From assembly GCA_964615905.1 (NCBI GenBank), contig CAZTUB010000005.1:62001-126000 (forward strand): DNA of 64,000 bases, given 5' to 3'. Of the stretch, positions 51,979-60,510 are shown one piece after another. This DNA is from DATLMR01 sp964615905 (GTDB lineage Bacteria > Acidobacteriota > Blastocatellia > UBA7656). Every line of letters starts with the position of its first letter. The stretch's first letter is position 1. The position numbers and the translations under genes were made by a program. The notes beneath the pieces were generated by a model. The model searched no databases and was not told where the DNA came from. It worked only from the letters and a program-made list of their open reading frames with translations.

Positions 51979-54006
51979 TCACGCTATAAGACCTGAGCCG
52001 ACCGCTTCGACGGACCCGCTCTTGCTCACAGGATTCCCGCTGCCTTCGATCCATCGCTCGTACCAGAGGCTCAGATTTAACAGGCTCCACAGGAAGAAAG
52101 AGTTGTTGACGCGCCCCTGGCGATGCTGCGCGAGCAGTAGTTTGATGTAGTCGTAATCGAACAGTTCAAGCCTGCGGAGCGACCCGTTTAAGAGCGAGTC
52201 TTCGACAAACCCGCTCATCCGGCCGAACATCCACTCGTTTATCGGAACGCCGAAGCCGCGCTTCTTTCGGCCGATCACGCGGTCGGGGATGATGCCTTCG
52301 AGCGCGCGTTTGAGCAGGTACTTCGTCTGGCCATCGCGGTATTTCATCTCTCGCGGCAGGCTCAGGGCAAACTCCACCAGGTGATGGTCGAGAAAGGGCA
52401 CGCGGGCTTCGACCGATGTCGCCATGGTTATCTTGTCCACTCGCATCAAGAGAAGCTCTGCCAGGCGCAGCTTCAGATCGAGATAGGTCATGCGCTCAAG
52501 CTGGTCCGCTTCGGGCCTTTGTGCGAGCAGCCGGTCGAGGTCTTCGCGCACGACTTTGTGTGACGACAGCCGCGCGCCGCCGTTTGATGATGCGGCAATC
52601 ATCCGCATCGCCTCCGGCGTAAGCAACTGCCGCTTTCGCGTTTCGTCGAAGATGAACGCGCCGCTCCAGAAAAGCTCTTCTCCTTCGCCGAGCCTGCGCA
52701 GCAGGTCGGGCGCAATCTTCCCCCACGCAGGCGGAAGCACCGGTTCTGCTGCGCGGAAAACGGCGAGCGCGGACCGCGCCGCCGCCTTTCTTAGCGCCGG
52801 TGGGAGCGCGGCCAGGTAGCGCCAGGCGTAATCGTAAAACTTTAGATAGTGAGTGTAATCGCGATACCCGCAGAAAAGCTCGTCCGCCCCTTCGCCGACC
52901 TGAACGACCGTGACGCCCGCCTCGCGCGCGAGCTTCGAGACGTAGTAGAGCGGCACGCAGACAGGGTCCGCAATCGGCTCGTCCTGGTGATAGATCAGGT
53001 CCGGGATGAAGTCTACAAAATCGCGCTCGGTTATGATGATCTCGTGATGATCCGTGTGGTACTCCGAGGCGATGGCTCGCGCCTCTTCTATCTCGTTGTA
53101 GCCGGGATTGTCGCCAAACCCGACCGTAAAGGTGCGCACGGGTCTTGTCATCAACCTCGACATCAAAGCGACGTTTGCGGTCGAGTCGATCCCGCCCGAC
53201 AGGAAGACCCCGAAATCGACATCGCTCATCATACGCTTTTCGATAGACCGCTCAAGCAACTCGACAAGTCTTGCCGTCAGCTCCTGCTCCGAACCGTTTT
53301 CGGCTTCGCGGCGGCTCGCGATGGCGTCCCAGTAGCGCGTGATATTCACATCGCCGCGAGCGTCAACTGTCATCAGGCATCCGGCGGGCAGTTTCTTTAT
53401 CCCACGAAAGAGCGTGTCGGGCGCGGGCGTGGTCAGAAAGGTCAGGTAGTGATAGAGCGATTCGAGGTCGACTTCGCGGCCTGCGCTCTCATGAGCGAGG
53501 ATCGCTTTTATCTCGGAGGCGAAGATGAGCCGCCCGTTCTCTATCGTGTAATAGAGCGGGTTAACCCCTATACGGTCGCGGGCCAGCACAAGCCGCTGCC
53601 TGCCCTCGTCCCACAAGGCTATCGCGAAATCGCCTTCGATCTCTTGAACGAAATCGAGCCCGCGCTCCTCGTAAAGATGGATGATCGTTTCTGTATCGGT
53701 TCGCGAGCGATATGTGTGGCCTCGCTCTTGAAGGCGCGCTCTGATGGGTTCGTGGTTGTATATCTCGCCGTTGAAGATTATCCACACCGTCTCGTCTTCG
53801 TTCGGCATGGGGTTATGCCCCGCGGGCGAAAGATCGACTATCGAAAGCCGCCGGTGTCCGAGCCCCACGCGGCGGTCGGCGCTCAGGTAGATGCCCGCGT
53901 CGTCGGGGCCGCGATGGCTCAGCACATCGCGCATACGGGTGATCTGCCCGGCGGTCACGCCCGGCTGGCTCACTCCGAATTCATAGACTCCGCAGATGCC
54001 GCACAT
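51979..54006 (-). CDS. asnB: Glutamine-hydrolysing asparagine synthetase, AsnB type
   Basis: 675 aa. The ATG is followed directly by CGICGVYEF, placing catalytic Cys at position 2 of the glutaminase domain after Met removal. The N-terminal amidotransferase has RRLSIVDLSPAGHNPM and NGEIYNH; the C-terminal synthetase domain has FLSGGIDST (ATP pyrophosphatase loop), EGADELFCGY and the usual C-terminal helices. The classic reaction makes asparagine from aspartate. AsnB-like enzymes inside polysaccharide operons often amidate a sugar acid or amino acid instead, so that role is possible here. Confidence 0.9.
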   Translation of the reverse strand: MCGICGVYEFGVSQPGVTAGQITRMRDVLSHRGPDDAGIYLSADRRVGLGHRRLSIVDLSPAGHNPMPNEDETVWIIFNGEIYNHEPIRARLQERGHTYRSRTDTETIIHLYEERGLDFVQEIEGDFAIALWDEGRQRLVLARDRIGVNPLYYTIENGRLIFASEIKAILAHESAGREVDLESLYHYLTFLTTPAPDTLFRGIKKLPAGCLMTVDARGDVNITRYWDAIASRREAENGSEQELTARLVELLERSIEKRMMSDVDFGVFLSGGIDSTANVALMSRLMTRPVRTFTVGFGDNPGYNEIEEARAIASEYHTDHHEIIITERDFVDFIPDLIYHQDEPIADPVCVPLYYVSKLAREAGVTVVQVGEGADELFCGYRDYTHYLKFYDYAWRYLAALPPALRKAAARSALAVFRAAEPVLPPAWGKIAPDLLRRLGEGEELFWSGAFIFDETRKRQLLTPEAMRMIAASSNGGARLSSHKVVREDLDRLLAQRPEADQLERMTYLDLKLRLAELLLMRVDKITMATSVEARVPFLDHHLVEFALSLPREMKYRDGQTKYLLKRALEGIIPDRVIGRKKRGFGVPINEWMFGRMSGFVEDSLLNGSLRRLELFDYDYIKLLLAQHRQGRVNNSFFLWSLLNLSLWYERWIEGSGNPVSKSGSVEAVGSGLIA

Positions 54007-54035
54007 CTTGATCTTTTGCCCTTAATCTCGATCTC

Positions 54036-56132
54036 TCAATCTTGCGAGTACCGCTCCTCGAACTCCCTTGCGATCATCTCCACTTTCGCATCGTCCCCGA
54101 TCTGGTAGGGGATGAGCAGCGTGATATTTTCTAAGGGGGCGCTCCTGTTCAAGCGATATATGATAGCAGAAGAAGGCTCGCGCACGCCGTAACTCGGAGA
54201 GATCCAACGGGGGGCGACCTCTGCCTCGAACTGGTGACGCGAGACAACGATCACTGCAAGCGTGGCATGCTCGCCCCGCGCCGACGCGCGGAGATTGTCT
54301 TCGAGCCGAACCTCAAGACCTGAATCGAAATTGAAGAAGAACTCGAAGAGGTGGCGGCCGTCGCCTGAAAAAGTGTCGCGGATAATCCAGAACCCTCTCT
54401 GCTTTTCAAATATCACCGCGCGGCGATGAACCAGACCCCCCGCCTCGCCCGAATATGCGTGGTGCTCGGCGTCGAGCAGATCGCGGTCTGTCGAAGACTG
54501 CCAGTCGTTTATCACAGGCTTGATGTTGGGACCGAGCGCGAACAGGTGGCCTTCGGTTATCGAGCTGATGTCGCGGCGGTCGATTCGGACGGTGTTGTGA
54601 TAGGCGGTCGAGCGAAACAGGTTTCGCCACCGCTCGCTCGCCGAGTAAACGTATGTGCCGGGGTCGCGCAAGAATGTATGGCCATAAGCGAATAGCTCAA
54701 GCGAGAGCGCGTCTGAATGAGCGTGTGAGCCGCGCCCAAGCGTGCCGTGGTCACCGCAATCTATGATCGAGTAGAGCGGCCCGCTCCGCTCTATGAAAAT
54801 CTGCGCGTCGGGGAATGCGCGAGAGCGAGGCTCCTCACCGTGCGCGGGCAGGCTTTCGAACGCCTCGCGGCCTTCAGCGCCGAACCACCAGACGGCCTCT
54901 TGATCCAGGCGGCTCGATTGCTTGTACTTCTCCTGTTCGAGCAGAACCGCCGCTATCGACATCAAATATGAATGATCGCGCGGCTCGCGAGCCTTGAAAC
55001 ACAAGAGCCTTCCGTCGTCGCTGTCTCCGATTATAGGCGCGGTCCCGTCTGGCTTGATGTAGCTTTGCGCGAAGTCGAACATCGCTTCCAATCTATGCCA
55101 GTAACGACCGGGAACCTCGATTCTGTTTGCGCGACAGAGCGCGAAAAAGAGCGTGAAGATTTCAAGCACAAGCCTGTGATAGCCGACAGAGCCTTCGTAG
55201 CTGACCCCGTCCGGGTAGACCTGCCGCTCAAGCTCGAACAGCAGTCGGGGGGCGCTGAAAGCTACCCACTCGCGGGCCTCGTCAAGCTCCGGCGCGCACA
55301 ACCCTGTTGCGAACAGCCCTATCAAATCCGACAGGTAATGATTGCTGGGCGCGCGGTTTGAATATTCGAGATTGCTGCGAATAAACCGGCCGTGCGAGAG
55401 CAGCGTCTTTAAGATGAGCTTGATCGCATCGTCGCTCAAGAGCTTTGAGCCGCGAAAAAGCTGGAGCGCGGCGATGAGGTTTATCGCGCGAATCGCCGCT
55501 TCCATCGCCACCATCCAGTTGACGCCAAAACGCGGGGGGTTATCTTCGTACCACGAGGCGAGCTGGATCAAAAACTCTTCGGCATATCGCTCGTCGCCCG
55601 TGAGCGCAAAGGCGCGACCGAGCGTTGTGAAGTGGTGCAGCCGGTTCAGCTCCCACACGCGGCGCGCGTCAGAGCCTGGCTCGACTTGAACATTCATGCG
55701 CGTGAAGTGGTCGAACGGCCATTTGACTTGAGTGGCGGGGTCGGCGTGCCAGTCGATGACCGGGCCGAGATTGAATTCGCTGTCGAAGATCGTGATTCGG
55801 TGAGAGAGCACGAGGCTGGCTTCTGCGACCGCCTCTTTGACCGAGTCGGGAAAAAACTGTGAGAGCGTGCGAGCCGTACCGGACAGGTCTGCCAGCCCCG
55901 CCGTCAGGGATGGCTCGCGGCGCTCGCGTATACTGGCGGCGACTTTGTAGAGCGTGTCGCCCTTTAATGCGCGCGACAGGTTTTCGTCTGTGATGTATGT
56001 CGAGCCGGGTTTATCGAGAGCACGGCTCGTCGCGCGGCCGACGCGTCGCTCGATGCGGAGCATGACCTCGGCGACTATTTCGCCTGCCGTCATTCCCCGG
56101 ATTTTAGACCGCAGGTTGGTCAGGCGTTCCAC
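54036..56132 (-). CDS. Heparinase II/III-family (alginate-lyase-like) polysaccharide lyase
   Basis: 698 aa from GTG 56132, with GGAG upstream; a later ATG at 56093 is possible. It shows an N-terminal (alpha/alpha) toroid with KWPFDHFTRMNVQVEPGSD and NHYLSDLIGLFATGL, then the C-terminal beta region with the catalytic-type motif GSHAHSDALSLELFAYGHTFLRDPGTY and YHNTVRIDRRDIS. It probably cleaves uronic-acid-containing polymer, and in biosynthetic loci may trim or release the cell's own exopolysaccharide. No signal peptide is obvious, so location is uncertain. Its 5' end overlaps the ligase gene by 29 bp. Confidence 0.83.
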   Translation of the reverse strand: MERLTNLRSKIRGMTAGEIVAEVMLRIERRVGRATSRALDKPGSTYITDENLSRALKGDTLYKVAASIRERREPSLTAGLADLSGTARTLSQFFPDSVKEAVAEASLVLSHRITIFDSEFNLGPVIDWHADPATQVKWPFDHFTRMNVQVEPGSDARRVWELNRLHHFTTLGRAFALTGDERYAEEFLIQLASWYEDNPPRFGVNWMVAMEAAIRAINLIAALQLFRGSKLLSDDAIKLILKTLLSHGRFIRSNLEYSNRAPSNHYLSDLIGLFATGLCAPELDEAREWVAFSAPRLLFELERQVYPDGVSYEGSVGYHRLVLEIFTLFFALCRANRIEVPGRYWHRLEAMFDFAQSYIKPDGTAPIIGDSDDGRLLCFKAREPRDHSYLMSIAAVLLEQEKYKQSSRLDQEAVWWFGAEGREAFESLPAHGEEPRSRAFPDAQIFIERSGPLYSIIDCGDHGTLGRGSHAHSDALSLELFAYGHTFLRDPGTYVYSASERWRNLFRSTAYHNTVRIDRRDISSITEGHLFALGPNIKPVINDWQSSTDRDLLDAEHHAYSGEAGGLVHRRAVIFEKQRGFWIIRDTFSGDGRHLFEFFFNFDSGLEVRLEDNLRASARGEHATLAVIVVSRHQFEAEVAPRWISPSYGVREPSSAIIYRLNRSAPLENITLLIPYQIGDDAKVEMIAREFEERYSQD

Positions 56133-57468
56133 CGCGCTCCCGTTCGTGCTTACCGGCTGAACCGTTCAGCAGCAAGCCGAGAAGAAAGAAAAAATAGAGA
56201 TTAAGGTCGGAGTACGCGCCGCTTGTGAGCGTCAGCCCCGGTATCCAGTAGGCGAAGGCAATCGCCAGGTAACAGGCCGCGCGCCGCCGCTCGCTGCCCG
56301 AGCGTGCGCGCTTGAACGCCCTGTATCCCGCGAGGAAGATGTAGACGTTTGCCAGCAGGTATAAAACGGAAGCCGCGAGCCCAAGCTCTGACGCTATCCA
56401 TAAGATGTTCGAGTGAGGGCTTGCCGCCGCGCGCGCGTCGAGCACCGATTCTCGAAGCCTGTCCTGGCCAACATACGTCTGTTGAAAGTATGTGGTGTAG
56501 TTTCCAAGCCCCACTCCGAGAAGAGGGTTCTCAAGCGCGATCTTTGTCGCCGTCTGCCAGGTGGCAACACGGCCGTAGATGTTTCTCGGATCGGCAAGCC
56601 GTCTCTCTAGAGACTGCCACCCGATTATCGCAAAGAGCAGGGCGATCATCGCAAGCAAACCAAGCGTCTTTGCGTTTACTCTCGTAAGCCAGCCACGGTG
56701 GCCCGCAAGCGAATATAGCGCCCAGCAGATGACAAGCGCCGCCGCGACGACGCGGAACAGCGGCAGCAGGCAGGCGAGCGCCGCAGAGGCCAGCGCGATA
56801 ACGTAAAGCAAACGCGCGCTCTTATCGAGCCGCGCGCCCACAGCGGCGGGCGCGGCCCTGACAAACAGCGCGACCATCAGGCATATGACCGCGTAAGACG
56901 AATCGGAAGCAAACGGGCCGTTGACACGCAGCTCGCCTTCGCGGACAAGCTCCGACCCTTTATACGGGAAGAGGTTCGACCCGGTCAGGTATTCGTACGC
57001 GCCCGTTGCAAACAGGAAGGCCGCGAGCCACATCGCAAGCAGAATGAGCGTGGGACCTTTTCGCCTGAGATCGAGATTGCGGCGCGCTATGTGAAACGCC
57101 GCGAGCGGGAGCAGGAATGAATCGAGCGCGGTCTTGGATGCGGCCCCTATGTCGAATGATTGCGCCACCGCGCTTACCACCGCCAGAACCGACACTAGCG
57201 CCCAGAAGATTTCGAGCTTGACGAGCGGCAGCGTCTTCGCGCGCAAAGCACGGCGGGCGGCGACAAAAATTGCGGTTGCAAAGACCGCGCGGTCGAATGT
57301 GATTATTGATCTCTCCGCCGGGTAGCGTATAAAAAAGGAGGCGATTGGCGAGAGCGCAAACCACGCGAGCAGCAATAGCTCAAGGCTGAAAAGGGTTTGA
57401 ATAGAAGATTGAAGCCTGAAAGGCGGCGACCACGAAGCGGGGTTTGGGATTGGAATCACGTTGCGCAT
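56104..57468 (-). CDS. O-antigen ligase/polymerase-family membrane protein
   Basis: 454 aa from ATG 57468, supported by AAGGAG 6 nt upstream. A polytopic protein with ~10-12 helices and the Wzy/WaaL-type large periplasmic loop containing NPLLGVGLGNYTTYFQQTY and SPHSNILWIASELGL, the conserved O-antigen ligase region. It should polymerise repeat units or attach the polymer to its acceptor in the outer leaflet of the inner membrane. The start lies 11 bp after the wecB stop, so translation is likely coupled. Confidence 0.87.
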   Translation of the reverse strand: MRNVIPIPNPASWSPPFRLQSSIQTLFSLELLLLAWFALSPIASFFIRYPAERSIITFDRAVFATAIFVAARRALRAKTLPLVKLEIFWALVSVLAVVSAVAQSFDIGAASKTALDSFLLPLAAFHIARRNLDLRRKGPTLILLAMWLAAFLFATGAYEYLTGSNLFPYKGSELVREGELRVNGPFASDSSYAVICLMVALFVRAAPAAVGARLDKSARLLYVIALASAALACLLPLFRVVAAALVICWALYSLAGHRGWLTRVNAKTLGLLAMIALLFAIIGWQSLERRLADPRNIYGRVATWQTATKIALENPLLGVGLGNYTTYFQQTYVGQDRLRESVLDARAAASPHSNILWIASELGLAASVLYLLANVYIFLAGYRAFKRARSGSERRRAACYLAIAFAYWIPGLTLTSGAYSDLNLYFFFLLGLLLNGSAGKHERERGGTPDQPAV

Positions 57469-57479
57469 CGCCCACTCCT

Positions 57480-58604
57480 TCACGGCCTGCGCGCGGCTTC
57501 GGTCTGCTTCCCGGCCCTCTCGATTGCATCGACGATGCGCGCCGCCGCATGGCCGTCCCAAAGCTCAGGAACTCGCGGCGCTCCGCGCTCGGCGTCGAGC
57601 GCGGCCGTAGCCTCGCGCTTGATGGCTTCAGGATCGTTGCCGACTACGCGGTTTGTTCCTTCGGTGACGGTGATGGGCCGTTCAGTATTCTCTCTGAGCG
57701 TCAGGCAGGGTATGCCGAGCGCGGTTGTCTCTTCCTGCACGCCGCCGCTGTCTGTAAGCACGAGCCTTGAGTTGCTGTAAAGCTGCAAGAAATCGAGATA
57801 GCCAAGCGGCTCCGACAATATCAGATTCTTCTGCGCGGCAACTCTTTCGGTAAGCCCGAACTCTTCGAGCCGCGCGCGCGTGCGCGGGTGAACCGGAAAG
57901 ACTACCGGCAGCCGCCGCTGAAGGAAATCGACCGCGTCTAGAATACCAGCCAGCACGTTGCTTGTGTCCACGTTCGACGGGCGGTGCAGGGTCATTGCCG
58001 CAAACTCGCGGGGCTTCAGTCCGAAGCGTTCGAGCGTCTGGCGCGCGCGCGCGCGCTCAAGATTGCGGCGCAACGTGTCGATCATCACGTTCCCGACAAA
58101 GCATATCTTGTCGGGCGAGATGCCTTCATGCTCAAGGTTCCGGTTTGCGTCGAGCGAAGGCGTGAGCAGCAAATCCGCCAGCGCGTCCGTAACGATTCGA
58201 TTTATCTCTTCGGGCATACTCCGGTCGCGGCTGCGCAGGCCCGCTTCGATGTGGGCGACGCGAACCTCCATCTTTGAAGCGACAAGAGTTGCGGCCATAG
58301 TCGAGTTCACATCGCCAACGACGACGACCCAGTCCGGCCGCTGTTCGAGCAGCACTCGCTCGAAGGCGATCATTACGCGGGCGGTCTGCTCCGCGTGCGA
58401 AGCCGAGCCGACTTCGAGGTTGATGTCGGGGCGCGGGATTCCCAGTTCTTCAAAGAACGAATCGCTCATCGCTTCATCGTAATGCTGCCCCGTGTGGACG
58501 AGCAGAGATTCCAGACGACCCTTGCGCCGGCCGATCTCGCTGATGACCGGGGCTATCTTCATAAAATTCGGCCTTGCGCCGACCACGTTCAATATTCGAA
58601 GCAT
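57480..58604 (-). CDS. wecB: UDP-N-acetylglucosamine 2-epimerase, non-hydrolysing (WecB)
   Basis: 374 aa from ATG 58604. The fold and motifs are complete: LNVVGARPNFMKIAPVI, HTGQHYDEAMSD, VVVVGDVNSTMAATL, HIEAGLRSRDRSMPEEINR and TDSGGVQEETTALGIP. It interconverts UDP-GlcNAc and UDP-ManNAc, supplying an N-acetylmannosamine unit for the surface polymer. It begins 4 bp after the stop of the Wzz-like gene. No dedicated UDP-ManNAc dehydrogenase is visible in the window. Confidence 0.93.
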   Translation of the reverse strand: MLRILNVVGARPNFMKIAPVISEIGRRKGRLESLLVHTGQHYDEAMSDSFFEELGIPRPDINLEVGSASHAEQTARVMIAFERVLLEQRPDWVVVVGDVNSTMAATLVASKMEVRVAHIEAGLRSRDRSMPEEINRIVTDALADLLLTPSLDANRNLEHEGISPDKICFVGNVMIDTLRRNLERARARQTLERFGLKPREFAAMTLHRPSNVDTSNVLAGILDAVDFLQRRLPVVFPVHPRTRARLEEFGLTERVAAQKNLILSEPLGYLDFLQLYSNSRLVLTDSGGVQEETTALGIPCLTLRENTERPITVTEGTNRVVGNDPEAIKREATAALDAERGAPRVPELWDGHAAARIVDAIERAGKQTEAARRP

Positions 58605-58608
58605 ACGG

Positions 58609-59409
58609 TCAATTCTGCCTGCCTGCGGCAAGTTTGTGTCGGGCGGGTTTGTAGTATTCAAATATGATCACGGCAGCTATTGCCAAAAGCCCCGCGACAA
58701 GCGCGGCGAGCGCGGTCGGTCGCCAGAAGGATGGGCGGATGGCGGGGCCTGCCACTACCTGTTGCTCGACGAGGCGGCTCTTTTCCGTAATGATCGCCGT
58801 CGAGTTGTTTGCGCGAACCTCAGAAAGCTCTGCTTCCACTCTTAACGCAAGGTCGCGCGCCGAGGCGAAAGATTGCCCGGCGGTCGAAGATTGCAGCCAC
58901 GCATCTTTTAGCCGTTCTTCCAGCCTGCGCTCGCGTTCGATGTGCGGGCGGATAGCGTCCTGGAAAATTTTCTCGTGACGCGCTACGACGTGTTCCGCTG
59001 CGGCTTGAGCAAGCGTAAGCGACTGGTCCTGGCTCTCTGTGGTCGCTGTGATGCGCACGAGTATCGGATACCGGGCGCGGCGCGGGCCACCTTCGACAGC
59101 CCTTGCGCTGATGGCCTGTCTGAGCTGGTTCGGCTTCAAGCCCGTCTGGTCGACAAGCTCGCGGGCAAAGGCAGGGCTGTTTATGATCTCGCTCGTAACG
59201 TAATAATCTTCGAGCGGTTCTTTCCACACGCGGCCCGTCTTGATGCTTGCCGTGGCGGTGTGAAGAACCGGCTGACGGCTCTGGATAAATGCCGTAGCTC
59301 CCGCGACCGCAAGCACGATCAGAAGCACCCACCATTTGGCTCGCCAGACGGCGAAGACTGCTCGGTCGAGCGCGAGTTCTTCAGTTGTTTCAAGGCCTGA
59401 ATCGTTCAT
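58609..59409 (-). CDS. Wzz-like chain-length determinant protein
   Basis: 266 aa from ATG 59409. Two transmembrane helices flank a periplasmic domain: one near ~23-43 (WWVLLIVLAVAGATAFI) and one near the C-terminus (LAALVAGLLAIAAVIIFEYY), with a helical, Glu/Arg-rich middle (RHEKIFQDAIRPHIERERR), as in Wzz/PCP-1 proteins. There is no C-terminal tyrosine kinase. It should set the length of the polymer made by the ligase/polymerase downstream. It is the first gene of the operon running to 43016. Confidence 0.82.
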   Translation of the reverse strand: MNDSGLETTEELALDRAVFAVWRAKWWVLLIVLAVAGATAFIQSRQPVLHTATASIKTGRVWKEPLEDYYVTSEIINSPAFARELVDQTGLKPNQLRQAISARAVEGGPRRARYPILVRITATTESQDQSLTLAQAAAEHVVARHEKIFQDAIRPHIERERRLEERLKDAWLQSSTAGQSFASARDLALRVEAELSEVRANNSTAIITEKSRLVEQQVVAGPAIRPSFWRPTALAALVAGLLAIAAVIIFEYYKPARHKLAAGRQN

Positions 59410-59487
59410 CGCTGTAAACAGCGGGAAGTCTACAGGTCGCGAGCGGGGTCGCACAAGTCAGCGAGCCGAAGATGAGAATGGGCGGGT

Positions 59488-59523
59488 AAAAAGGGAAGGG
59501 AGGGGCGCACACTCGCGCGCCCC
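59488..59523 (-). terminator. Terminator-like hairpin after the DUF2911 gene
   Basis: GGGGCGC/GCGCCCC stem (59502-59523); read on -, a run of five T follows after a 9-nt C/T-rich spacer (59488-59492). It separates the DUF2911 gene from the polysaccharide operon. Confidence 0.5.
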
Positions 59524-59534
59524 TGAGGTAATCT

Positions 59535-60044
59535 TTACTGCACGCCGAACGCGCCGCTTAAAACTGCGGTTCCCCAGTGAATCTTTATCTCGCCTTTGCC
59601 CTTCTTATCGGCAAGCGAGATCGTAAGCTGCTCGGCCGAATCGGCCGCCGTCGTAAGAGTCAACGGAAGCTCGGCTGCGAAACCTTCTTTGAGCGCGGGC
59701 GCTCCCCACACGCCTGTCTTCGGGTGGAAGGCGAGAACCCAGGTCTTGTCGCCGGTCTTCTTGGCCCATAGCGAATACTTGCCCGCTTTGAGCACTGAGC
59801 TGCCTATCTTCAAATCACCCGCCGTCTCTATCTCTGTGGCCTGGTTCATACCAAGTCTCCAGACCGTCCCGACCGGCGCGAGCGATAAGAGGTCGCGCCC
59901 TTTGAGCTCAGGGCGACCATAGCTTATGCTGAGCGACTTTCCTTTTACCGTTGCCGTAGCTGTGCCACGGGCGCCGCCTTGCGCGAAGGCCGCTGCCGCC
60001 AGGCAGAAAACCGCGATCATCGAAATCAAACCTCTCAATCTCAT
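59535..60044 (-). CDS. DUF2911 secreted protein
   Basis: 169 aa with a signal peptide (MRLRGLISMIAVFCLAAAAFAQ). The DUF2911 features are YGRPELKGRD, WRLGMNQATEIETAGDLKIG, KAGKYSLWAKK and IHWGTAVLSGAF. The fold is small and beta-rich; the protein is extracytoplasmic and its function unknown. The gene is monocistronic: a 125-bp gap with a terminator-like hairpin follows, and a 466-bp gap precedes it on the other side. Confidence 0.87.
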   Translation of the reverse strand: MRLRGLISMIAVFCLAAAAFAQGGARGTATATVKGKSLSISYGRPELKGRDLLSLAPVGTVWRLGMNQATEIETAGDLKIGSSVLKAGKYSLWAKKTGDKTWVLAFHPKTGVWGAPALKEGFAAELPLTLTTAADSAEQLTISLADKKGKGEIKIHWGTAVLSGAFGVQ

Positions 60045-60510
60045 TTCTGTAATTCCTCCACTTCTATAGATGAGTTAGTAGTCAGTACCGAGATAGTATC
60101 CGAGCCGCTAATCACCGGCAAGCACGCGCAACTCTTTTTACAATCATTTTACAGCGAGTTTCAGGCGGCTTTTGATCGCTCGCCGGAACCGGCGAAGCTC
60201 AAGCAAATATGCCCGCCGACTCGCGCCTCGACTTTACCGGTTCGAGTGCGACCAACAGTGCAATGAGCGAGCGGCAAGCGGTTGGCAACCTCCTTCACCA
60301 GAAAAAAATTGGCCCTCCAAATCGGATTTTCTAAGAAACGCAGTCGCCCTTACCCGCGCGGGTAGTCGCGGCCGTCGGCTGCTATAAAGATGACAATTGA
60401 CAAAGAAATAAGTCGGTCCATAATGTGTCCGACTGTTTTTCGAGTCGCTAGCCGTTGCCCCCTGGGAAACGAGCTCTGATGGTGTTATCTCAAATTCTAT
60501 AGGTATACAG
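60045..60510. promoter_or_regulatory. Long divergent intergenic region with an orphan terminator
   Basis: A 466-bp gap between the DUF2911 gene (-) and the PilZ gene (+). I see no open reading frame with a ribosome-binding site. It holds an intrinsic-terminator-like hairpin on + (60411-60440) and TATAGG at 60498-60503 just before the PilZ start. No known riboswitch could be matched by eye. Confidence 0.5.
60411..60440 (+). terminator. Intrinsic-terminator-like hairpin without an upstream gene
   Basis: AGTCGG (60411-60416) pairs with CCGACT (60429-60434), followed by GTTTTT (60435-60440). No + strand gene ends upstream, so it may end a short RNA or act as an attenuator 70 bp before the PilZ gene. 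Confidence 0.6.

Noticed and set aside
60045..60510. c-di-GMP (GEMM) riboswitch before the PilZ gene
   Set aside because: The conserved GEMM core sequence could not be found by eye on either strand; only an orphan terminator is supported.
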